A model generated the notes under the pieces. The model did no database searches, had not been told where the DNA came from, and worked only from the letters and a program-made list of their open reading frames with translations. Below, in pieces: positions 39,029-51,692 of a DNA stretch of 64,000 bases. Source of the DNA: Lacticaseibacillus saniviri JCM 17471 = DSM 24301 (GTDB lineage Bacteria; Bacillota; Bacilli; Lactobacillales; Lactobacillaceae); assembly GCF_001311785.1 (NCBI RefSeq), contig NZ_BBBX01000001.1, positions 124,001-188,000 on the forward strand, given 5' to 3'. The first letter of the stretch is position 1, and each line of letters begins with the position of its first letter. A program made the translations under genes and the position numbers.

Positions 39029-40995
39029 TTACTTTGCCTTGGCTAAGATTGCTTTGGCGATATAGGTCCCATAATAAGGATTCCCGGTCGGATTTGGATG
39101 AACCAAGTCATCGTAGAACCAATCATTATGCGGATTTGAATAACCATACCAATCAATGATGGTCAGGTTCTTATACTTGCCAGCGGATGCCTTCAGCAAG
39201 CCGTTGACATCGTTTTGCCAAGCACGTGTTGGAACGCGGACGTTCACCCAGAAGACATTGCGTTCAGGGCCGATGATTTTCATCATTTGGTCCAATTGTT
39301 CCGGTGTGAATGGCCCGTTTGTCCCCAAACCAATCAAAACGTTGTCCGCAAGCGCGCCGTATTGGCATAATTTTGCACAATACCGATACTTTGGACCATC
39401 TGCCGAGAAACGGCGGCATCGATGTAAGCCTTCGGGAACAGTTCCTTCAAGATGGGTTCACCATCCTTCATGACGGAATCCCCAACCGCAGTCAGCCCAA
39501 CATCTTGGGCCTTTTGCAATTGTACCTGTGTCAGCCCATATTTTTCGTATTGCTGGTTCACAGGATGTTCCTTGGCTTTTGATTCGATGGCCTTCGATTG
39601 TGAGATTGACATTGACTTGCTGGCCGAAGCATCGTGTTTGGCCTTCTTGGCCGCTGCGATACTCGACTTTGCCGCTGCTAAATCGGCAGCCTGCTTTTTC
39701 TTATCCGCCTTTGTTTCCTTCAGGTGGTTGGCCAATGCGGATGTATTCGCCGCATCAGTCTTCACACTCGGTGCCTTGATTAAGCCAACGCTACCGATTG
39801 CCAAAATGACAATCATAGCGTAACTAATCCAGCGCCGTGCGCCCATCTTTGCGGATGGTGTGACCAATGCCTTGAGATAAGCACCGGTCTGCTTGAAGTC
39901 GAAATGTGCCACCGGATTTTCGATGTAGCGATAGGACAATTCGGACAGCAAGACAATGATTAAGACTTCAATCACAGGATATAAAACCGGATGATCCGCG
40001 ATATCACGGAATTGATTTTCCCAGAAAATCATCACTGGGAACTGATAGAGATACAAGCCATAACTGCGTTTCCCCACCCAAGTAAAGACTGGGTTACTCA
40101 GCAAGCGATTGAAGTCGGCACCTGGGTGCGCCACAACCGCCACATTGATCATCGTCAGTAAGGAGAACAAGAACATGCCGCCCAGATATAAGAAGCTGCT
40201 CTGCGCATCGACCGTGAAGACCATGATCAGCATGCCGATCAGGCTCACAATACCGATGCTATCGAGCAAGACGCGCTGTTTGGTCTGAATCTTCGCTTTC
40301 AACTTGGTGCTTGGCCAGATGAAGGCTAATGCAGCCCCTAACAGAATCGCAAAGGCCCGAGTATCGGTCCCGTAATACAAGCGACTCGGATCGGCATTTG
40401 GCTTAGCCATGAACTGTAAGACTGCCATCTCGATGCCACTCAACACCGCTAAGATAAAGACGATATTGAAGATCTTGCTGCGATTCTTAACCAGCATCAA
40501 CAGTCCGAGGACGATAAACGGCCATACCAGATAGTATTGACCCTCAATCGACAGTGTCCACAGATGCGTGAACGGCGACTCACCATTGGCAAACCGGGCA
40601 AAATAGGATTGGCCGTTAGCGATTTGCCACCAATTGTACACGTAAGCCAAGTTGGTGATGACCATCATGTGCAAGTTGTGTAACAAATTCTGCGAGAACA
40701 ACGTGATGTACGCGCTCGTTGCAAACAGGACGGCAATCAAGCCCGGATACAATCGCTTTACCCTTCGTATGAAAAAGCCCTTAAAATCGATGCGATTGTT
40801 TTGATCGAATTCTTGTAATAACAAATCAGTGATCAGGTAACCGGAGACGACCATAAAGATTGGTACCCCCAAGTAACCCCCTTTAAACAGTTCTGGGCGC
40901 AGGTGATACAGAATAACACCGATCACCCCAATTGTTCTTAACCCATCAAATCCCGTGATATAGCGACTCTTCTTCAGTCGCGGTTTCTTTTCCAT
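39029..40995 (-). CDS. OatA-like peptidoglycan/surface O-acetyltransferase (one apparent frameshift)
   Basis: A membrane acyltransferase of about 655 residues. An N-terminal acyltransferase-3 domain with about ten membrane segments (start [20 protein letters not shown]) is followed by an extracellular linker rich in A, K and S and a C-terminal SGNH hydrolase-like domain. In the latter, [13 protein letters not shown] holds the catalytic serine and DDLVHPN the Asp-His pair; LGTNGPF is the block III motif. The layout is that of OatA, which O-acetylates N-acetylmuramic acid and gives lysozyme resistance. The frame breaks near 39350. The start is ATG at 40995. A different surface polymer as substrate is possible. 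Confidence 0.88.
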
Positions 40996-41021
40996 ATTCC
41001 TAGTCCACCATCCATCACAAA

Positions 41022-42396
<1,375 letters not shown>

Positions 42397-42440
42397 ACTT
42401 GTAAGCGGATTATCAGTGAAATTCATGTGAAAATTTCAAA

Positions 42441-43529
42441 TTAAGCTTGAATCAGGCGGAAACTGCTCCATGGCTTGAGATAAGTCAGCAAGAACAGTTC
42501 ACTTGGGTCGATGTGCCCGACCACGTTGACCCGGCCATCATTTGGCATCGCCTGCAGCGCAATTTGGGTCTCGCCCTTGTACTGTCCATAACCGACATTA
42601 TCGATCAACACATCACCACGTTCAATTGGCTGGGTGTTGTGTGCAGGAAAAGCTTCATCTTTATAAATGACTCGAGTTTGGGTGCTGCGCAACAGGTATT
42701 CGGACCGATCACCCCGATAGCTGTGATCATTCTCAAACAGTACGGTGCGTTCAAGCGCCGTGATATCCAGTGCCGGCACCACCTTGAGGCTTGGATAGTC
42801 AGCCACAAATGCCTCGTGGGCAGACTTGAGTTCATCCTCGCTGGCATACGCGTTACCAATAATAATATCATTGATTGTGCCCATCAGCACATAATGTTTG
42901 ACCTGTGTCGCAATCGGCAATGAGCGGTGGCTCTCGAGTGTGGCCAGACCGTCTTGTGTTGGCCATGGTCCAAAGGTTGCCGCCTGGGAATTGATGAACG
43001 CCGCTGTATTCAACCGATACTGTGTGTACAAACTCGTGGCATAGTTGAAGAAGTCTTGGCCCAAGCCAGAAAAGCGATGTGGATAGAAGTTATGCGAACC
43101 CAGCAAGTTATCGGTGTTGGGCGAAAATGCCATGATGTTATCGATATAATGCGTGCCCTGTGACATATTGACTTCAATCTTAATGCCATAAGAATTGCGC
43201 GTCATTTTAGCTTCTTCAGCACCGGTAAAGCCCAAATCAAGCCGAACCCCCCACGCGCCTAATTTATGGAAGAAACTCAAATCATCGTAAGTAATCCCAA
43301 GCTGTTCAAATAGGGCTGGATTGATATCGATCATGACCTCCATGCCCAGTTCGTTGGCGTGATCGACGACCTTTTTGAAGCCCGCCAGTACCGCATCCTT
43401 ATCGCCATTGATTTCGAGAAGCGACGTGAACACGCGCTTAAAGCCATATTTTGTGGCTAAGTCCAGATAAGCCGCATCTTTATCGTATGTGGATCGTTCC
43501 GGATAAACGGAAACACCTAATTTGCCCAT
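42441..43529 (-). CDS. MupG/DUF871 family TIM-barrel protein
   Basis: A 362-residue protein of the DUF871 family. It begins GKLGVSVYPERSTYDKD, followed by the TIM-barrel stretches VMIDINPALFEQLGI and GVRLDLGFTGAEEAKMT. A C-terminal cyclophilin-like domain ends it. The founding member MupG of Staphylococcus aureus is a 6-phospho-N-acetylmuramidase cleaving MurNAc 6-phosphate-GlcNAc during cell-wall recycling. No murP or murQ lies nearby, so the substrate here is unproven. A cre site 45 bases upstream predicts CcpA control. The frame is intact. Start ATG at 43529. Confidence 0.88.
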   Translation of the reverse strand: MGKLGVSVYPERSTYDKDAAYLDLATKYGFKRVFTSLLEINGDKDAVLAGFKKVVDHANELGMEVMIDINPALFEQLGITYDDLSFFHKLGAWGVRLDLGFTGAEEAKMTRNSYGIKIEVNMSQGTHYIDNIMAFSPNTDNLLGSHNFYPHRFSGLGQDFFNYATSLYTQYRLNTAAFINSQAATFGPWPTQDGLATLESHRSLPIATQVKHYVLMGTINDIIIGNAYASEDELKSAHEAFVADYPSLKVVPALDITALERTVLFENDHSYRGDRSEYLLRSTQTRVIYKDEAFPAHNTQPIERGDVLIDNVGYGQYKGETQIALQAMPNDGRVNVVGHIDPSELFLLTYLKPWSSFRLIQA

Positions 43530-43573
43530 GTGAGAATATCCCCCTTATTTCGTTCTTCTTAACGCTAACATAA

Positions 43574-43587
43574 TGAAAGCGCTAAAT
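43574..43587. promoter_or_regulatory. cre site (CcpA) upstream of the MupG-like gene
   Basis: TGAAAGCGCTAAAT matches the cre consensus TGWAARCGYTWWCW at every position except the penultimate. It sits between the divergent MupG-like gene and fruR, nearer the former. Confidence 0.7.
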
Positions 43588-43680
43588 AAAGGGCTTTCAC
43601 ACCGGACTGGTCACATGATACGCGCCGGTACAGCGGCATTTGCGTGCAAAATTTCTTTGGTACAGGCCAATTTTTACATT

Positions 43681-43723
43681 TTTGACCGTTTCTTGTTGCT
43701 TTTGAACGTTTTTGGCGTATAAT
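43681..43723 (+). promoter_or_regulatory. fru operon promoter with FruR-type direct repeats
   Basis: TTTGACCGTTT (43681-43691) and TTTGAACGTTT (43701-43711) are direct repeats exactly 20 bases apart, two helical turns. They overlap the promoter TTGCTT (43696-43701), 16 bases, TATAAT (43718-43723). DeoR-family regulators commonly bind such repeats, so FruR self-regulation is likely. Confidence 0.7.
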
Positions 43724-43743
43724 AAATTTTCGAGGTGAGGAAA

Positions 43744-44490
43744 GTGCTTACAGAAGAGCGGCATCAACATATCCTAGCGACTTTAAAACGGCAGGGCGTC
43801 GTCAAATTAAAAGATCTGATGACGGAGCTGAATGCTTCTGAATCCACGATCCGCCGCGATCTTGCTGATCTAGAAGATGCGGGACTACTCGAGCGTATCT
43901 ACGGGGGGGCGAAACGGTCACAAAGCTTAGCGGCCGAACCCAGCGTCTCCGAAAAAGCCACGCAACAGCTTCCCGCCAAACAATTAATTGCCCAGGCCGC
44001 GAGTCAGCTCGTGCAATCCGGCGACATGATTTTTCTCGACGCCGGCACAACCACTGCTGAACTGATTCCACATCTCGCGGAAAAAGACGTCACCGTCATC
44101 ACAACGGGTGTCGATAACGCATCGGTGCTCGCCGACTACAACGTCAAGGTTCTGATGTTGGGTGGCTTAATCAAGCCGGCGACAAAAGCGGCCATCGGTG
44201 CCATCACCACAAAGATGCTGGCCTCCTTCCGGTTCAACTGGGCCTTTCTGGGAACCAATGGGATTCATCCCGATTTCGGTCACACCACCCCAGACCCGGA
44301 AGAAGCCATCGTCAAACAATTAGCGATTCAACAAGCCGATCACAGTATTATTTTGGCAGACGCCAGCAAGTTCAACCGCGTCAGTTTTGCTAAGTTTGCC
44401 CCACTCGATACCGTGACCGTCTTTACAGACCATAAACCACACACACCCGCCTTTGACGCGTGTGCCAATATCAAGGAGGTTCCCTTTTGA
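43744..44490 (+). CDS. fruR: DeoR-family fructose operon repressor
   Basis: A 248-residue regulator. The N-terminal DeoR helix-turn-helix is LTEERHQHILATLKRQGVV then LNASESTIRRDLADLEDAG; the C-terminal sugar-phosphate sensor has FLDAGTTTAELIPHL, VITTGVDNASVLA and LGTNGIHPDFG. The start is the GTG at 43744 with GAGGTGAGG ahead; the GTG at 43735 lies within that site. The last bases overlap the TTG start of fruK (TTGA). Neighbours and operator repeats support control by a fructose phosphate, by analogy with other FruR proteins. Confidence 0.92.
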   Translation: MLTEERHQHILATLKRQGVVKLKDLMTELNASESTIRRDLADLEDAGLLERIYGGAKRSQSLAAEPSVSEKATQQLPAKQLIAQAASQLVQSGDMIFLDAGTTTAELIPHLAEKDVTVITTGVDNASVLADYNVKVLMLGGLIKPATKAAIGAITTKMLASFRFNWAFLGTNGIHPDFGHTTPDPEEAIVKQLAIQQADHSIILADASKFNRVSFAKFAPLDTVTVFTDHKPHTPAFDACANIKEVPF

Positions 44491-45400
44491 TTTATTCCGT
44501 TACCCTCAACCCATCCATTGACTATGTGATTGGGTTATCACAACTCACATTAGGCCGGGTCAATCGACTCGACAGTGATCTGAAGCTACCCGGTGGTAAG
44601 GGTATCAACGTCAGCCGGATTCTCAAAGAACTCGACTTACCCACCACAGCATTAGGTTTCACGGGCGGCTTTATCGGTCAGTTCGTCACTGATCGATTAG
44701 CCAACTTGGGGCTGACCACCCGCTTCACACCAATCGCTGGTGATACGCGGATCAACGTCAAGGTCAAGGCCGAAGAAGAAACTGAATTGAACGCGAGCGG
44801 CCCAACCATCAGTCTGATGAAGCAGCGGCTTTCAAGCGCGAACTGGATCAACTGCAACCAGGCGATGTCGTTGTGATGGCCGGCAGTCTGCCCGCTGGCT
44901 TACCCGCATCGTTCTACCGCGATCTCGTGCCTGTGATTCACGAACACGGGGCAGACTTCGTGATTGATACCACGGGTCAAGCCTTGCTCGATACTTTGCC
45001 AGACAAGCCATTGGTGGTTAAACCTAATCACCACGAACTAGCTGAACTGTTCGGTGATCCCGAATACACGAGCTTAGAAGAAACCGTACAAGCCGGTCGC
45101 AAGTTACTGGGCTTGGGTGCCCAACACGTGCTGGTTTCCATGGCCGGTGCCGGTGCGTTGATGATTACTGCCGACAAAGCCTATCATGGCACAGTGCCAG
45201 CGGGTAAAGTTGAAAATTCAGTTGGCGCGGGCGACAGTATGTTAGCTGGTTTCACCGGCACATTTGCCACCACACACGATGAATTGGAAAGCTTCAAAGT
45301 CGCAATCGCCTGTGGGAGTGCAACTGCCTTTTCAAAGGACTTAGCAACCCGCGCAAAGATTGAAGAAGTCAAAGCAACCATTACCATTACCGAAATTTAG
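44487..45400 (+). CDS. fruK: 1-phosphofructokinase (one apparent frameshift)
   Basis: A PfkB-family kinase, about 304 residues, that phosphorylates fructose 1-phosphate from the PTS to fructose 1,6-bisphosphate. Family motifs: IYSVTLNPSIDYVIGL, KLPGGKGINVSRILKEL, TALGFTGGFIGQFV, and the catalytic NSVGAGDSMLAGF near the end. The start is TTG at 44487, overlapping the fruR stop, with AAGGAGG ahead. The frame breaks near 44814, after which the protein reads SDEAAAFKRELDQLQPGDVV. Ten bases separate it from fruA. Confidence 0.94.
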
Positions 45401-45410
45401 GAGGAAGATC

Positions 45411-47361
45411 ATGGATATTCGCGAATTACTACTTAAAGACGTCATGATCATGGATCTGAAGGCGACAACAAAGGCCGAAGCGATCGATGAAATGACCCAA
45501 CAGTATTACGACAAAGGCATCATCAATGATTTGGATCTTTACCGCAGCGATATTTTGAAGCGTGAAGCTGAATCCACCACTGGGATCGGCGAAGGCATCG
45601 CGATGCCACATGCCAAGGACAAAGCGGTCACCCGTGCAACAGTGCTGTTTGCTAAAAGTGACGCCGGGGTCGATTTTGATTCCTTAGATGGCCAACCGGT
45701 TCACTTGTTCTTCATGATTGCCGCACCAGAAGGCGCCAATGACACTCACTTGGCCGCACTGGCTGCCCTCTCATCCCTCTTAATCAACCCCCGACCTTGT
45801 AGCTGCCCTGAAGCAAGCCAAGACACCAGACGACGTGCAACAGCTCTTCGCCGATGCCCAAGCTGCTAAGGAAGCTAAGGACAAGGCTGAAGAAGATGCC
45901 GAAAAGGCAAAGGCTGCTGAACAGGCCCAATTCAAGGCTGAAAAGCGTGAAGAACGTCCATTCATCGTTGCCGTTACCGCCTGCCCTACCGGGATTGCCC
46001 ACACCTACATGGCCGAAGCCGCTTTAAAGGAAATGGCCGAAAAGATGGGTGTCGACATCAAGGTCGAAACAAACGGTTCTGAAGGGGTTAAGCACAAGCT
46101 AACCTCAGATGATATCTCACGTGCGGCCGGTGTTATCGTTGCGGCCGACAAGAAAGTTGAAATGGACCGATTCGACGGTAAGAAGCTCTTGAATCGTCCC
46201 GTTATCGATGGGATTAAGAAGCCTGACGAATTAATTGAAAAGACGCTTGAAGGCGACGGTGCTGTGTTCCACGCTTCTGGTGCCGATACCGCTGAAGCTG
46301 AACCAGAACAGAAATCCGTTTGGAGTCGAATCTATCAAGATCTGATGAACGGGGTTTCCAACATGTTGCCATTCGTTGTCGGTGGTGGGATTATCATGGC
46401 CCTCTCCTTCATCCTTGAACAATTCGTTGGTAAGAGCTCCATGTGGTTCACCTTCACCAATAACCTTGGGAACTACGCCTTTAGCTTCTTGGTTCCTGTC
46501 TTAGCCGCTTATATCGCGGTTTCCATCGGTGATCGCCCTGCGTTAATGCCTGGGTTCGTCGGTGGTTGGATGGCCACGTTAACCGCCGCTTCAGTTGTTA
46601 AAGCAAGCAATCCTGCTGGGTTCATCGGTGGTCTGGTTGCTGGGTTTGTCACTGGTTGGCTGATCGTTGGCTTAAAGAAGTTGCTGTCTGGCATGCCACA
46701 CTCACTCGATGGTTTAAAGACCATCCTGTTGTATCCAGTCCTAGGCCTTGCCGGCATCGGGATTATCATGTTCTTCATCGTCAATCCGATCTTTGCGGCC
46801 GTTAACGGTGCATTGATCAACTTCCTTGAAAACATGGGTACCGGTAATGCCATCTTGGTTGGGGCAATCTTAGCCGGGATGATGAGTATCGATATGGGCG
46901 GTCCTTTCAACAAGGCGGCCTACACCTTCTCCATCGGGGTCTTCTCAGCATCTGGTCAAACAGATGGTCGCTGGATGGCTGCTGTCATGGTTGGTGGGAT
47001 GATTCCACCATTGGCGATTGCGATTGCTTCTACCTTCTTCCCTAAGAAGTTCACCGAATCCGAACGTCAATCTGGGTTGTCTAACTACGTGTTGGGCTTA
47101 ACCTTCATCACTGAAGGCGCCATTCCATTTGCCGCAACTGATCCATTGCACATCATCGGTAGTTCCGTTATCGGTTCTGTTATCGCCGGTGGTTTAACTC
47201 AATTCTGGGGTGTGAATGTCCCAGCGCCTCATGGTGGGATTGTTGCCTTGGCATTAACCAATCAAAAGTTTGGCTTCCTGATGTCCTTAGTCATCGGTGC
47301 TGTCATTGCCGGTGTGATCTTAGGTATCTGGCGTCCTGTTGCTAAAGAAAATCAAGCTTAA
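45411..47361 (+). CDS. fruA: Fructose-specific PTS enzyme IIABC (one apparent frameshift)
   Basis: A membrane permease that imports and phosphorylates fructose to fructose 1-phosphate, about 650 residues. Domain order is IIA-IIB-IIC. IIA has the phosphorylated histidine in GIGEGIAMPHAKD near residue 65. A charged E/K/A linker leads to IIB with the active cysteine in VAVTACPTGIAHTYMAEAAL. The IIC domain has about nine membrane segments. The frame breaks in a run of five C at 45789-45793, which should be four (SSLLINPDLVAALKQAKT). ATG at 45411 with TTAGGAGGAAGATC ahead. Last gene of the fru operon. Confidence 0.95.
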
Positions 47362-47382
47362 CAAGTACATGTGAGCAATATC

Positions 47383-47420
47383 AAAAAGCTTATCCAATCA
47401 ACCGTTGGATAAGCTTTTTG
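47383..47420. terminator. Bidirectional terminator between fruA and uvrC
   Basis: AAAAAGCTTATCCAA and TTGGATAAGCTTTTT arms with a six-base loop. Confidence 0.93.
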
Positions 47421-47424
47421 GTGG

Positions 47425-49202
47425 CTACAGCGACAATTTGATCAGTTGCGCGGTTTGCTTTGAGATGCCGAGCGCCTGAATATCTTCGACTGAAGCTTCT
47501 TTGATGTGATTGATGGTTTTGAACTCTTTGAGCAGCTTGGTGCGCGTCTTGGGACCAACACCCTTGATATTCTCCAAACGGCTTGAGAGGCTATTTTGCC
47601 CCGCAACTGTCGATGGAAAGTAATGGCGAAACGGTGAACCTCTTCTTGAATGCGTTCGAGCAGATAAAAGCCCTGGCTCTTAGGATCCAGGTTGATCATC
47701 TCGTCCGCGTCCCCGTACAACAGTGCAGCCGTCTTATGCTTATTATTTTTCACCATGCCGGCGACTGGAATATCCAAGTTGAGCTCATTTTCGAGCACGT
47801 CCTTGGCCGCGTTCATTTCAATCGCGCCACCATCCATCAGAATCAAGTCAGGCAGTGGTGCTTTCTCCTTCAACAGTCGGCTGTAACGGCGATAGATCAC
47901 TTCACGGGTATTGGCATCTTCATTGGCACTGTGATCATCCGCGTCCTGCGCCAGCTTGTACTTGCGATAATTCTGTTTGGCTGGGCGCCCGTCCTCGAAT
48001 TGAACCATCGCGGATACCGGATCGGTCCCCTGAATATGACTGTGGTCAAACGCCTCGATCACATGCCCCTTAGGTAACCCGAGTGCGGTCATGATCTCAT
48101 CTTGGGCGCCCACCGTGGTGCGGTTATCCAATTCCATCAGGCGGAACTTCTCCTCTAACTTGATCCGACTGTTCTTCTCAGCTAATTCGAGCAATGCCCG
48201 CTTCTCACCGCGTTGTGGCGTGCGCACGGGCACCTCGAGCACCTGTTCGAGTACCGCGTTATCAATGCCCTTTGGCACCAAAATTTCGCGCGGTTTCACA
48301 TTGTTCTTGCAATCATAAAACTGCAGAATAAAGGATTCGAATTCTTCCTCAGCGGTATTCACAATCGGAAATAAGCGCGATTCACGCTTCATCAGTCGCG
48401 CTTGGCGAATGAAGAAGACCTGAATTGAAATCCAGCCCTTGTCCATGTAAAAGTTGAATAGGTCACGCGTGGTGTGATCGGTTGAGATGATCTTTTGTTT
48501 TTCAACGGTGGCTTCGATGTAGTGCAACTGGTCGCGAATTTCTGCGGCACGTTCGAATTGCATCTCGTTGGCCGCAGCAGTCATCTTCGCCGTGAGTTGT
48601 TGCTTCACCTTGCCCACGTTCCCATTCAAGAAACGCTTAATCCGTTCGATTTGCGCCTGATACTCTTCGACAGGCACTTCACGGAAGCACGGGCCCAGAC
48701 ACTGCCCCATGTGATAGTACAGGCATGGGCGGCCCTGATAGCCGTTACAGCGTCGCAATGGATACACCCGCTGGATGAAGTGCATGGTCTCTTGCGCGGC
48801 GTAGACGTTTGGATACGGACCAAAATAGTAGGCGTCGTCCTTCTTCACATCACCGGTAATCATAATCTGTGGATCGCGTTCATTGGTGATCTTGATATAA
48901 GGGTAGCCGGTTCCCTTTTTGAGCTTGATATTATAGTATGGCTGATATTTTTGAATCAACGTGATTTCGAGTAAGAAGGCTTCCTTGTCCGTTGATGTGA
49001 CAATGAAGTCCAGATCGGCAATTTCAGCCACTAAGCGCGCCGTCTTGCCGTCATGACTGCTCTTGAAGTACGAGCGGACCCGATTCTTTAGATTTTTCGC
49101 TTTACCCACATAAATAATCTTGCCGGTGATATCTTTCATCTGATAACAACCTGGCAAATCGGGTAAGAGGCTCAGTTTGTGTTCAATATGTTCTGAGGCC
49201 AT
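47425..49202 (-). CDS. uvrC: Excinuclease ABC subunit C (one apparent frameshift)
   Basis: The dual-incision nuclease of nucleotide excision repair, about 592 residues. The N-terminal GIY-YIG domain reads PGCYQMKDITGKIIYVGKAK; a UvrB-interacting UVR motif lies around AANEMQFERAAEIRDQL; the RNase H-like nuclease has IEAFDHSHIQGTDPVSAMV and LILMDGGAIEMNAA; helix-hairpin-helix motifs end it. The frame breaks near 47590, after FHRQLRGK, and the true C-terminus ends TAQLIKLSL at a TAG at 47425. The ATG at 49202 has GGGAGG ahead. Confidence 0.95.
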
Positions 49203-49285
49203 GGTTTCCTCCCTAAAACAAGTGTTCGCCTTATTGTATTCAATATCCGTAATGGTTGCAAGCGCGTGGCTTATCACACACAGAA

Positions 49286-49328
49286 AGAAGGAGCCGCGAT
49301 GAGTCATCGCAGCTCCTTCTTTCTTTTG
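49286..49328 (-). terminator. Terminator downstream of glnQ and repeat copy B
   Basis: On the minus strand AGAAGGAGCTGCGATGA pairs with TCATCGCGGCTCCTTCT, followed by TTCT. It ends the glnPQ transcript after repeat copy B. Confidence 0.85.
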
Positions 49329-49342
49329 CGAACAATATGGAT

Positions 49343-49463
49343 TAATCGTGTTCCAAAAGGTTGAGCGTTCCGGTTAACTTGGCTTGTTTCAAATCCTAAG
49401 TTCAGGATTTATCACCAATCCGTGTTAATCCTCACTCTCATAACACCTTTTGTCACAACTTCT
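49343..49463 (-). repeat. Structured intergenic repeat, copy B
   Basis: This copy lies a few bases after the glnQ stop on the minus strand. AATCGTGTTCCAAAAGG (49344-49360) and CCTTTTGTCACAACTTC (from 49446) are the shared ends and can pair as an outer stem. TCCGGTTAAC is also shared with copy A. The interior is much shorter and different in sequence, with a central hairpin AAATCCTAAGTTCAGGATTT at 49391-49410, yet still folds as a rod. It sits between glnQ and its terminator, so it would be in the 3' UTR. Confidence 0.75.
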
Positions 49464-49469
49464 TTGTTG

Positions 49470-50216
49470 TTATTGCGTTAAGACTTTGGACAAGAAATCT
49501 TGTGTCCGCGCTTCTGTCGGATGCGTAAAGATCTGATCAGGCGCACCCTTTTCAACGATTTGGCCGCCATCCATGAACCACACTTGATCGGCCACTTCGC
49601 GGGCAAAGCCCATTTCGTGAGTGACAACAACCATGGTCATCCCTGACTTGGCCAAGTCTTGCATGACCTTGAGCACTTCCCCGACCATTTCGGGATCCAG
49701 CGCACTGGTCGGTTCATCAAACAGCATCACGTCTGGTTCCATCGCCAAGGCACGGGCAATAGCGACACGCTGTTGTTGGCCCCCTGACAAGCTTGGTGGA
49801 TAGACATCCGCTTTTTCAGCTAAACCGACCTTATCGAGTAATGCTTCCGCTTGCTTCCGGGCATCAGCAGCGTTGGTCCCCTTCACTTTCATCGGTGCCA
49901 ACATCACGTTCTCAGCCACGGTCATATTAGGGAAGAGATTAAAGCTTTGGAACACCATGCCCATCTTTTCGCGGACTTGGTCGAGTTCCTTTTCGTTCAA
50001 GCCCACCAAGTCGGTGCCTTCAAACAAGATTTCGCCGGATGTGGGTGTGTTCAACCGATTCAGACTGCGCAGGAAGGTACTTTTCCCACCACCAGAAGCC
50101 CCAATCACGACAATCACATCGCCTTGATTGATGGTTTCAGTGATGTCATTGAGAACGACATTATCGCCGAATTTTTTGACCAAATGATTGATCTGCATTA
50201 ATGGCTTAGTTTGCAT
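49470..50216 (-). CDS. glnQ: Amino acid ABC transporter ATPase, GlnQ-like
   Basis: The 248-residue ATPase of a polar amino acid importer. Walker A is [15 protein letters not shown], the Q loop [20 protein letters not shown], the signature [16 protein letters not shown] and Walker [15 protein letters not shown]. The frame is intact. The start overlaps the glnP stop by 11 bases, so translation is coupled. It is the last gene of the two-gene transporter operon and is followed by repeat copy B. Glutamine is the most likely substrate by analogy; glutamate or asparagine are also possible. Confidence 0.93.
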   Translation of the reverse strand: MQTKPLMQINHLVKKFGDNVVLNDITETINQGDVIVVIGASGGGKSTFLRSLNRLNTPTSGEILFEGTDLVGLNEKELDQVREKMGMVFQSFNLFPNMTVAENVMLAPMKVKGTNAADARKQAEALLDKVGLAEKADVYPPSLSGGQQQRVAIARALAMEPDVMLFDEPTSALDPEMVGEVLKVMQDLAKSGMTMVVVTHEMGFAREVADQVWFMDGGQIVEKGAPDQIFTHPTEARTQDFLSKVLTQ

Positions 50217-51663
50217 GTTTCATCTTCCTCTCGTAGAAGTTTAAGAGCTTCGATAAGCTAAATGTCATCACGAAGTAAAGAATCATGGCAACAAAGATGG
50301 GTTCAATCCCTTTGTAAGTCGCTGATTGAACAACCTTCAATTGATAGATCAAATCGGTTACCCCGATGATTGACACAATGGAACTTTCCTTGATCAGGGA
50401 GATGAATTCATTCCCCAACGCAGGCCAGATATTCCGTAATGCCTGTGGTAAGACGACGCTCTGTAACGTCTGCCGTTGCGACAAGCCCAGTGACCGTGCA
50501 GCCTCAGTTTGGCCGACAGGGATACTGTTAATCCCACCACGAATGATTTCTGCTACGTAGGCCGCTGAATTCAGGGAAACGGCAATCAAGCCGGCTGTCA
50601 GTGCTGGAATATCGACAATCAGCCCAATCCCAAAGTAGACAAACATCACTTGAATCATCAGTGGTGTGCCCCGAACGAATTCGATGTAGGCAACCGCGAT
50701 CCCGCGGATAATCTTGCTCTTGCCCAACCGCATCAAGGCTAATAGCGTCCCAATCGCAATCCCGACAACAATCGCAATCACGGTAATCAATAAGGTATAA
50801 CCGACACCCTTAGCAAAATAGCTCCAGTAATGCAGCATGCTGGTGTCTTGCGTGTTGCTGGTCATATCCTTCCCGGCTGTCTTTAAGTAGCCAGGAATCA
50901 GGTTCTGACGGTGAATCGTGTCGATACTCTTGTTGGCTGCCTTCACCAGGCTGGTGGCACCCTTAGAGAACCCAATCGCGCTACCGACTTCATCGCCACC
51001 GATGTTGAACTTACCCTTGATAGTGGCCAAGCTAGAATCGTTTTGAACGTAAGCCAATGCCACCGCATCTTCAGCGACAATCCCACTGATTTTATGAGAC
51101 TTCAACGCTAAAATCAGATCGGGCACCTTGCTAAGCCCAGTGACTGAGCTTCAGGAACCTGCTGCTTCAAGAGATCAGCCTGTAAGCTCCCGGTTTGGAC
51201 ACCGACTTTTTTACCTTTGAAAGAATCTTTGTCCTTGTAGACCCCTTCATCAGACTTATTGATGATGAAGTTTTGTCCCGCCTTGTAGTAGACCTTGGAG
51301 AAATCAACGGACTTCTCACGGGTAGCGGTCGGTGTCATCGCAGACAGCACCATATCGACCTTACCGGTTTCCAGTGCGACCAGCATGAATCAAAGTCCAT
51401 TTGCTTGATCTGCAACTTGACGCCGATATCGTCCGCAATCTTTTGGGCGATTTGGGCATCCAAACCTACGACTTGGTTCTTGCCATTTCGATTGACTAAG
51501 AATTCATAAGGCGCGTAGTCTGGGCTTGTCCCCATTACCAGTGTGCCTTTTGCTTTAACTTTTGCTAAACTTTGATCCGCCGCGTGAACGTTGCTGGTGC
51601 AACGGCCACCACCGTCACCAACGCCAAAAACGCGATTAGCAGACTATGCCATAACTTCTTCAT
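50206..51663 (-). CDS. glnP: Fused amino acid-binding protein and permease, GlnP-like (three apparent frameshifts)
   Basis: A receptor-permease fusion of about 485 residues, as in GlnP of lactic acid bacteria. The N-terminus ([18 protein letters not shown]) is a signal or first membrane segment ending near VHAAD. A substrate-binding domain follows ([43 protein letters not shown]). The permease domain has [37 protein letters not shown] and the ATPase contact loop [12 protein letters not shown]. Breaks are near 51588 (one G missing), 51388 and 51120. The ATG at 51663 has GGGAGG ahead. There is a single binding domain, whereas lactococcal GlnP has two. Confidence 0.9.
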
Positions 51664-51692
51664 TGAGGAGCCTCCCTTTACTGTATGCAAGT

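Noticed and set aside
43561-43620. The cre site as part of the fru operon control
   Set aside because: It lies about 45 bases from the MupG-like start and more than 100 bases from the fru promoter; control of fru by it is possible but not the first reading.
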